Positions 59,262-64,000 of a stretch of DNA of 64,000 nucleotides are shown here, in pieces. The stretch lies in NCBI GenBank assembly GCA_964455905.1, contig CAYVYN010000003.1, forward strand, positions 186,001 through 250,000. The letters run 5' to 3'. This DNA comes from CAIJXB01 sp964455905 (GTDB lineage Bacteria > Chlamydiota > Chlamydiia > Chlamydiales > Rhabdochlamydiaceae). The translations under genes were made by a program, and so were the position numbers. Every line of letters starts with the position of its first letter. Within the stretch, counting starts at the first letter, position 1. The notes below the pieces were generated by a model. The model ran no database searches, was not told the DNA's origin, and saw only the letters and a list, made by a program, of their open reading frames with translations.

Positions 59262-59606
59262 ATGCGCAAGGAAAAGAATGTGGGCAAGACCCGAAATTTA
59301 GATTCTTTGAAAGGGAATAAACCAAGTTTTTTTCCTTTGGGATGGAGCTCTACGGTTGCGTTTGCTGTTTTTTGTTTTGCTTTTTATTCGTACTCTGTCG
59401 AACAAAAAGAGCAGTCTTGTCTTGAATTGCAGTGCAAAATCCATGATTTACGGGTTCTTAAACAGAGTTCTTTGGAAGAAAGAGAAGACCTTGTTTTACA
59501 AATAGCAAGCCAAAACGACAAGGACTGGATAGAAATGATCTTAAAAAAAAGGCTTGGGGTTGTTCCAGAAGGGCAAATGAAAGTTTACTTTAAAAAAGAA
59601 GAATGA
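59262..59606 (+). CDS. FtsB/DivIC-like cell-division protein
   Basis: A 114-residue bitopic protein with a basic cytoplasmic N-terminus, one transmembrane helix (about residues 30-48, STVAFAVFCFAFYSYSV), a heptad-like helix (QSCLELQCKIHDLRVLKQSS), and a terminal segment WIEMILKKRLGVVPEGQMKV. The latter fits the end of the FtsB/DivIC family, where a Gly-x-Val-Pro-x-Gly/Glu-x element follows the coiled coil. It precedes two CNNM-type genes, the arrangement of CT255-CT256-CT257 in C. trachomatis as I recall it. Chlamydiae divide without FtsZ, so a divisome-like role is an inference. The start lacks a strong Shine-Dalgarno sequence. Confidence 0.65.
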   Translation: MRKEKNVGKTRNLDSLKGNKPSFFPLGWSSTVAFAVFCFAFYSYSVEQKEQSCLELQCKIHDLRVLKQSSLEEREDLVLQIASQNDKDWIEMILKKRLGVVPEGQMKVYFKKEE

Positions 59607-59613
59607 CGTCGTT

Positions 59614-60867
59614 GTGATCATTATTCTTTTTTTCTTACTTCTTTTTTTAGTGGGGGCTTTAGCGTTTGTTTCTGGGGCAGAAACAGCTTTTTTTTCCCTT
59701 TCATCTATGCAAATAAAAGCGTTTAAAAAAGAGGGTGATTCAAGAAAAAGGCTGGTAGCTTTTTTAATGGAAAATCCTAGAGAACTCTTAGTATCTTTTA
59801 TCATTCTTATTATAATAATCAGTCTTGCCATCCAAAATGTGATATCTATTATTTTTCGATCGGAAAGTAGCTGGGCTTTGAATGTCGGAGTTCCCTTAGC
59901 TGTTAATTTAATATTAGGCGAGGTGATTCCTAAGTCACTTGCTATGCCAAATAATGTTAAAGTTGCAAGCATGGCTTCTTCCATCGTTTTTCGAATGCAA
60001 CAAGTACTTTTTCCTATTCGAAAGGTTCTTTCTTATATATCTAGTTTTGTTACTCCATTTTTATTCTTTTTTCTTCGTAAGGAAAAAAGAATTTCTATGG
60101 AAGAACTTCAGCATACCCTTAAAGATTCCAAGGAAAGAGGGATTCTTTTAGAAGAAGAAACAGAGCTTATTTTAGGATACTTACGACTCCAAGAGTCGTC
60201 CGTAAAAGATTTAATGAGACCTAGAGAAGAGGTGATTTATTTTGATATTACCGATCCGGTAACTCGTTTAGTCCATTTATTTGTCGATCAGGAGTGTACT
60301 AGAATGCCATTTTGTCGTGGCGGTCTAGATCAGCTTGTAGGAATTATTTCTAGTCGTATTTTTTTTCAGCACCGGGGTCAAATTAAAGAAACTAAAGATC
60401 TTCTTCCTGTTTTAAAGGCGCCGTATTTTGTGCCTGAAACCCTAAAGGCAGATGTTCTTTTAGCACAACTTTATGAAAAGAAAGAAGAGTTAGCTATTGT
60501 GGTTAATGAATATGGGTCTGTCACCGGTATTATTGCTCTAGAAGATCTTGTCGAAGAGGTCGTAGGAGATATTGTAGATCGGCGAGATCAAGAAGCCTTT
60601 TTTACAAGAGCTGGCGAAGGTGTTATTATAGCCAGCGGTAAACTAGAATTGTCTGTTTTTTTTGATGTTTTTGGAGTAGCTTTGGTTAGTCAGACGCATA
60701 GAGTTACAATTGGCGGGTGGATTATAGAACAGCTTGGAGATATCCCAAAGACAGGTGTTAAATATAGAACAAAAGATTTTTTATTTCACATCCTAGCTGC
60801 AGAGCCAACTAGAGTGAAAAGGGTATATATACGTAAGCTAACTCCTGTTTCTAAAATTAAAAAATAA
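59614..60867 (+). CDS. CNNM (DUF21)/CBS-domain membrane protein 1
   Basis: A 417-residue protein with GTG start, 7 bases after the FtsB-like stop. The DUF21/CNNM membrane domain (about residues 1-150) has FVSGAETAFFSLSSMQIKAF, three further helices and NLILGEVIPKSLAM. Two CBS domains follow (about 190-320; SVKDLMRPREEVIYF, MPFCRGGLDQLVGIISS, LAIVVNEYGSVTGIIALEDL), then a CorC_HlyC domain. It belongs to the group linked with Mg efflux. The three genes 59.26-62.11 kb form one transcript with minimal spacing. Confidence 0.88.
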   Translation: MIIILFFLLLFLVGALAFVSGAETAFFSLSSMQIKAFKKEGDSRKRLVAFLMENPRELLVSFIILIIIISLAIQNVISIIFRSESSWALNVGVPLAVNLILGEVIPKSLAMPNNVKVASMASSIVFRMQQVLFPIRKVLSYISSFVTPFLFFFLRKEKRISMEELQHTLKDSKERGILLEEETELILGYLRLQESSVKDLMRPREEVIYFDITDPVTRLVHLFVDQECTRMPFCRGGLDQLVGIISSRIFFQHRGQIKETKDLLPVLKAPYFVPETLKADVLLAQLYEKKEELAIVVNEYGSVTGIIALEDLVEEVVGDIVDRRDQEAFFTRAGEGVIIASGKLELSVFFDVFGVALVSQTHRVTIGGWIIEQLGDIPKTGVKYRTKDFLFHILAAEPTRVKRVYIRKLTPVSKIKK

Positions 60868-60876
60868 GGTGTTTTT

Positions 60877-62112
60877 TTGACTTCTTGGAAATGGTTTTTA
60901 TTTTTAGCCCTTTTTTGTATTTTAACTCAGTCCTTTTTCGCTATGATGGAAATGGCCTCTGTTTCTTTTAATAAGGTGCGTTTGCAATATTATTTAGGCA
61001 AGAACGATCGAAGGGCTCTTTGTCTTAAATATCTTTTAAATCGACCTGCGCTTCTTTTTGGAACTACGTTAGTGGTTGTGAATGCTTCTTTGCTTATAGG
61101 CTCAGAGTGCGCTCGTCGCTTTTATGAAGCTGTTGGGGCAAGTCCTTTTTGGGCTCCTATCACGCAAGCTTTTTTGGTCATCGTAATTGCTGAAATAGCT
61201 CCTATGTTTGCAGGAAGACGTTATGCAGAACACGCTGTCATGCTTGGTGTTTTTATTTTATATTTCATTGCTTTGGCTCTTAGTCCGTTTATTTGGATGA
61301 TAGATCAGCTTTGTCGCTGGATTCATCATTTTTTTGATTCCTCTATTTCTCACGATCTTTATTTAAATAGGGAAGAGCTTCAGCATGTCATTGAAGATCG
61401 AGAAGATCAGTTTTTAACAGAAGAAAAAAGTGACTTAAGTACTGTCGTGTCTAGTATTTTCTCTTTAAAAAACAGGTTAGCAAAAGAGTTAATGATTCCT
61501 TTAGAGAAAGCTAGAGCGTTACCAGCGGGCAGTACAGTGGCTGATGTTCGTAAATCTCTAGAGGAAGAGTATACTCCGTATATTCCTTTGTTCCATAAAA
61601 GTCGAAATCATATTATAGGGATTGTTTATCCTAGAGATTTACTTCGCCTAGCGGAGTCCAAAAGGATTAGGGATCATGCCCGCTCTCCTTGGTTTGTAAC
61701 AGAGTCAGTTTCTATTTTACAAATTTTAAAGCAGTTTAGAAGAAATAATCAAAGTGTAGCTGTTGTATTAAGTCCCACCGGTAGCGCAATTGGTCTTTTG
61801 ACTCTAGATGAACTTGTCGATGAAATTTTTGGGCAGGATGATCACTGGGTTTCTCTAGGAGAATCTTCAGCGTTTTTACCAGTAGCCTTGGATCGAAGCT
61901 TTCCAGGTGATATGACTTTAGAAGAGTTTAAAAATCAATATCAAATAGAGCTACACTTTAAGCAAGCAAAAACGTTAGCTCAAGTAATGGAACTTGCTTT
62001 AGGCCATGTTCCTAGAGAAGCAGAAAGTGTACGAGTTGATCAGTTTGAGTTAACTGTAGAAGAAACGACCCTTTTGGGTATTAAAACTATTTCAGTGAAA
62101 ACTTTGAGTTAA
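60877..62112 (+). CDS. CNNM (DUF21)/CBS-domain membrane protein 2
   Basis: A 411-residue paralogue of the preceding gene, initiated at TTG with AAGGTG 7 bases upstream. It has the same plan: the DUF21 domain has FFAMMEMASVSFNKVRLQYY and FLVIVIAEIAPMFAGRRYAE, then degenerate CBS domains (AKELMIPLEKARALPAGS, VAVVLSPTGSAIGLLTLDEL) and a reduced CorC_HlyC region. The second CBS reads SPTGSAIGLLT where its sister has NEYGSVTGIIA, so nucleotide and metal sensing may differ. The pair may form a heterodimer, which is plausible for CNNM proteins but not shown. Confidence 0.85.
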   Translation: MTSWKWFLFLALFCILTQSFFAMMEMASVSFNKVRLQYYLGKNDRRALCLKYLLNRPALLFGTTLVVVNASLLIGSECARRFYEAVGASPFWAPITQAFLVIVIAEIAPMFAGRRYAEHAVMLGVFILYFIALALSPFIWMIDQLCRWIHHFFDSSISHDLYLNREELQHVIEDREDQFLTEEKSDLSTVVSSIFSLKNRLAKELMIPLEKARALPAGSTVADVRKSLEEEYTPYIPLFHKSRNHIIGIVYPRDLLRLAESKRIRDHARSPWFVTESVSILQILKQFRRNNQSVAVVLSPTGSAIGLLTLDELVDEIFGQDDHWVSLGESSAFLPVALDRSFPGDMTLEEFKNQYQIELHFKQAKTLAQVMELALGHVPREAESVRVDQFELTVEETTLLGIKTISVKTLS

Positions 62113-62220
62113 TCAGTTTAACGGAATAAAAAAATAGTTTTTTTTGAGAGTGATCTTTCTTTATTAAAACCAGTTTGTCAGATACATTCAAATTTTATAG
62201 ATGTAAAGTAGGGGATTTTC

Positions 62221-63276
62221 ATGCAAATACAAGAAATTCAACGAGTGTTAGGAGAGAAGGCAGAAGATTTGCTATCTCACGTATGTCAAACGATTCCCAA
62301 AGGCAAGCTGCATATTCCAGGAGGAGATTGGATTGACAGGGTCTTTGCTGGTTCGGATCGAAATATACGAGTATTAAGAAATTTACAGCAGCTTTTTTCA
62401 GCAGGAAGACTAGGTGGAACAGGGTATCTTTCTCTTTTGCCAGTTGATCAGGGAATAGAGCATTCAGCCGGCGCTTCATTTGCTAAAAATCCTGATTACT
62501 TCGACTCTGAAAATATTATTAAACTTGCTATAGAAGGCGGTTGTAATGGTGTTGCAACGACTTTGGGTGTCTTGAGTTCTGTGGCAAGGAAATATGCACA
62601 TAAAATTCCTCTTGTTTTGAAGTTAAATCATAATGAGCTTTTAACATATCCTAATAAATACGATCAGATTTTTTTTAGCAGTGTAAGACAGGCTTATGAA
62701 ATGGGATGTGTTGCGGTTGGTGCGACTATATATTTTGGATCAGAAGAAAGTGACCGTCAGATCATGGAAGTAAGTCGCGCTTTTGCTGAGGCTCATGAAC
62801 TTGGAATGGGAACTATTTTGTGGTGTTACTTGCGCAATAATGCTTTTAAAACAGCTGATACAGATTATCATGAGTCTGCAGACCTAACAGGACAAGCAAA
62901 TCATTTAGGAGCAACGATTGGTGCTGACATTCTTAAGCAGAAACTACCGCTAAATAATGGAGGATTTAAAACTCTTCGTTTTGGAAAACAAACAGAAGAA
63001 ATGTATTCAAAGCTTTGCTCTTCTCATCCAATAGATCTAACTCGTTATCAAGTGGCCAACGGGTATATGGGCAGGATGGGGCTTATTAATTCCGGGGGAC
63101 CTTCTGGAGAAAATGATTTGGCTCAAGCTGTGGAAACTGCAGTCATTAATAAAAGAGCTGGAGGAATGGGTCTGATTAGTGGCAGAAAAGCTTTTCAAAA
63201 ACCGCTGAAAGAGGGTGTAGAGCTCTTAGAGGCGATTCAATCAGTTTATCTTTGTAAAGAAATTACGATAGCTTAA
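62221..63276 (+). CDS. Class I fructose-bisphosphate aldolase (DhnA type)
   Basis: A 351-residue TIM-barrel aldolase of the archaeal/DhnA class, the chlamydial glycolytic aldolase (CT215-like). Visible elements are LSLLPVDQGIEHSAGASFAKNP (about residues 78-99), the Lys in PLVLKLNHNELL, VGATIYFGSEESDRQI, LWCYLRNNAFK, ADILKQKLPLNNGGF with the Schiff-base lysine region, and NSGGPSGEND plus MGLISGRKAFQ for phosphate binding. Strong ribosome binding site (AGTAGGGGA). It is monocistronic, followed by a bidirectional terminator. It acts in cytoplasmic glycolysis and gluconeogenesis. Confidence 0.92.
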   Translation: MQIQEIQRVLGEKAEDLLSHVCQTIPKGKLHIPGGDWIDRVFAGSDRNIRVLRNLQQLFSAGRLGGTGYLSLLPVDQGIEHSAGASFAKNPDYFDSENIIKLAIEGGCNGVATTLGVLSSVARKYAHKIPLVLKLNHNELLTYPNKYDQIFFSSVRQAYEMGCVAVGATIYFGSEESDRQIMEVSRAFAEAHELGMGTILWCYLRNNAFKTADTDYHESADLTGQANHLGATIGADILKQKLPLNNGGFKTLRFGKQTEEMYSKLCSSHPIDLTRYQVANGYMGRMGLINSGGPSGENDLAQAVETAVINKRAGGMGLISGRKAFQKPLKEGVELLEAIQSVYLCKEITIA

Positions 63277-63280
63277 AAAA

Positions 63281-63307
63281 AAACCGGGAGAGTTTTTCTC
63301 CCGGTTT
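63281..63307. terminator. Bidirectional terminator between aldolase gene and 63.3-kb gene
   Basis: Perfect 10-bp stem AAACCGGGAG / CTCCCGGTTT (63281-63290, 63298-63307), 7-base loop. A run of nine T residues follows on the minus strand and a shorter T-rich tract on the plus strand, between convergent genes. Confidence 0.9.
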
Positions 63308-63328
63308 ATTCATTTTACGAACTTTTGC

Positions 63329-64000
63329 TTAAGCACAGTTTTTAACAAACTCAAAAAGAGCACTTCCCTTTAGATCCTTTTTAAAGATCTCAGCGATTTC
63401 TTTTTCTATTTTTTCTTGGTTTTTAGGACATGAATTTTTTAAAAGGGTAGAATACATCAGTCCTGTATCTTCAAAAACTCTAGGGTCTTTGATTGCATTT
63501 AATTGGAGATCTAGGATTTCTTTAAATCTATTCCAGTGATGCCTCGATTCAGTCAACTGCTTAAAAAGATCTTTTGTTGAAATGATATAAGCGAGTGTTG
63601 CAGCGGGATTTTCTACTTGGTCGTAGAGATCTTGTCTATTAGAGGCTTCTAAAAAACCTCTAGCTTTCCCTGAAAAAGAACGTTGTAAAGATGACTTTTC
63701 TTTAAAGATCTGTCTTACCAGATCGCTTTGCTCTTGAGTTAAGGACGTAATTAAAGAGTTATCAGAAAAAATGTCGTCTCTTTTTATAGGTGAGTAGCTT
63801 GATCCTGTGGAGTCTTTCCGGAGGCTGTGATGAAAATCTGTTTCTTGGGTTGTATTTTTTGTTTCCTCGTTAGTATCTAAATCTATTAGCTCTTTTAAAT
63901 CAGAACGAATAGATAATAAAATCTCAGAAGAAGTAACTGCTTGGGATACAGGCATTTGATCATCAGCTTCTTCAGAAACAACAGAGCCAAATGACTCTAG
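63329..64000 (-). CDS. Hypothetical protein, 5' end outside the window
   Basis: At least 223 codons of a soluble, helical, Ser/Glu/Lys-rich protein. An ATG at 63955 gives 208 residues, but the frame is open for all 15 codons beyond it to the window edge and no ribosome binding site is evident there, so the true start probably lies outside. The first part (about 60 visible residues) is polar and low in structure; the second holds helices such as LTQEQSDLVRQIFKEKSSLQ and ILDLQLNAIKDPRVFEDTGL. No family is recognised. The composition resembles chlamydial secreted effectors, but only loosely. It ends at the shared terminator. Confidence 0.6.
   Translation of the reverse strand, partial: LESFGSVVSEEADDQMPVSQAVTSSEILLSIRSDLKELIDLDTNEETKNTTQETDFHHSLRKDSTGSSYSPIKRDDIFSDNSLITSLTQEQSDLVRQIFKEKSSLQRSFSGKARGFLEASNRQDLYDQVENPAATLAYIISTKDLFKQLTESRHHWNRFKEILDLQLNAIKDPRVFEDTGLMYSTLLKNSCPKNQEKIEKEIAEIFKKDLKGSALFEFVKNCA

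Noticed and set aside
1..64000. tRNA genes, 16S/23S rRNA, insertion sequences, prophage, CRISPR array, origin of replication
   Set aside because: None seen on reading both strands. The only stable RNA recognised is the SRP RNA. dnaA is not flanked by visible DnaA-box clusters.

Overview
The window reads as chromosome of a member of the Chlamydiota outside the classical Chlamydiaceae. Chlamydial markers include an Slc1-type type III secretion chaperone next to a glycogen debranching enzyme (order glgX-slc1, as CT042-CT043 of Chlamydia trachomatis), a yidC-dnaA pair (as CT251-CT250), the 53-residue Chlamydia/Verrucomicrobia small basic protein, spoIID-ruvB-dcd clustering, a class I (DhnA-type) aldolase and tandem CNNM/CBS proteins behind an FtsB-like gene. 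An OSB-type menaquinone operon and a class D beta-lactamase argue for an environmental family (Rhabdochlamydia-, Simkania- or Parachlamydia-like). The genus cannot be fixed from sequence reading alone. The DNA is AT-rich throughout and has no obvious foreign island.

Layout. 1-1.75 kb: 5' part of glgX and the slc1 chaperone gene. 1.8-11.8 kb: four minus-strand genes carrying six protein-kinase-like domains, three of them in one 1526-residue protein, plus a decayed seventh copy. All six have a lysine inside the glycine-rich loop and lack the usual beta-3 lysine, which is the arrangement of eukaryotic WNK kinases. 12-17.3 kb: DnaA paralogue, YidC and a TPR protein. 17.4-20.9 kb: menI, a secreted Arg/Gly-rich protein, menE and a small membrane protein. 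21-29.4 kb: a GH64-like secreted protein and a 2070-residue autotransporter. 29.5-37.2 kb: minus-strand operon menG-menF-menD-menH-(95-aa unknown)-menB-menA-class D beta-lactamase, followed by a frameshifted GNAT gene. No menC is visible.

37.4-49 kb: an unknown soluble protein, an RDD membrane protein, a queuine salvage unit (YhhQ-type transporter plus Tgt, with a glycosyltransferase-like gene), an FAD oxidoreductase, MarC, a kinase-fold-like protein, a DUF3604 protein and a CNNM/CorC protein. 49-55.3 kb: ybeY, two very small conserved genes, a coiled-coil protein, an outer-membrane barrel, the SRP RNA, spoIID-ruvB and dcd. 55.3-59 kb: two tandem paralogues of unknown function sharing an almost identical central DNA block. 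59.2-64 kb: FtsB/DivIC-like protein, two CNNM proteins, class I aldolase and a truncated unknown gene.

Together the men genes (menG, F, D, H, B, A in the operon; menE and menI at 17-20 kb) would give chorismate-to-menaquinone synthesis apart from the OSB synthase step. The kinase array, chaperone, autotransporter and barrel proteins are the likely host-interaction part. I saw no tRNA, 16S/23S rRNA, insertion sequence, phage or CRISPR array.
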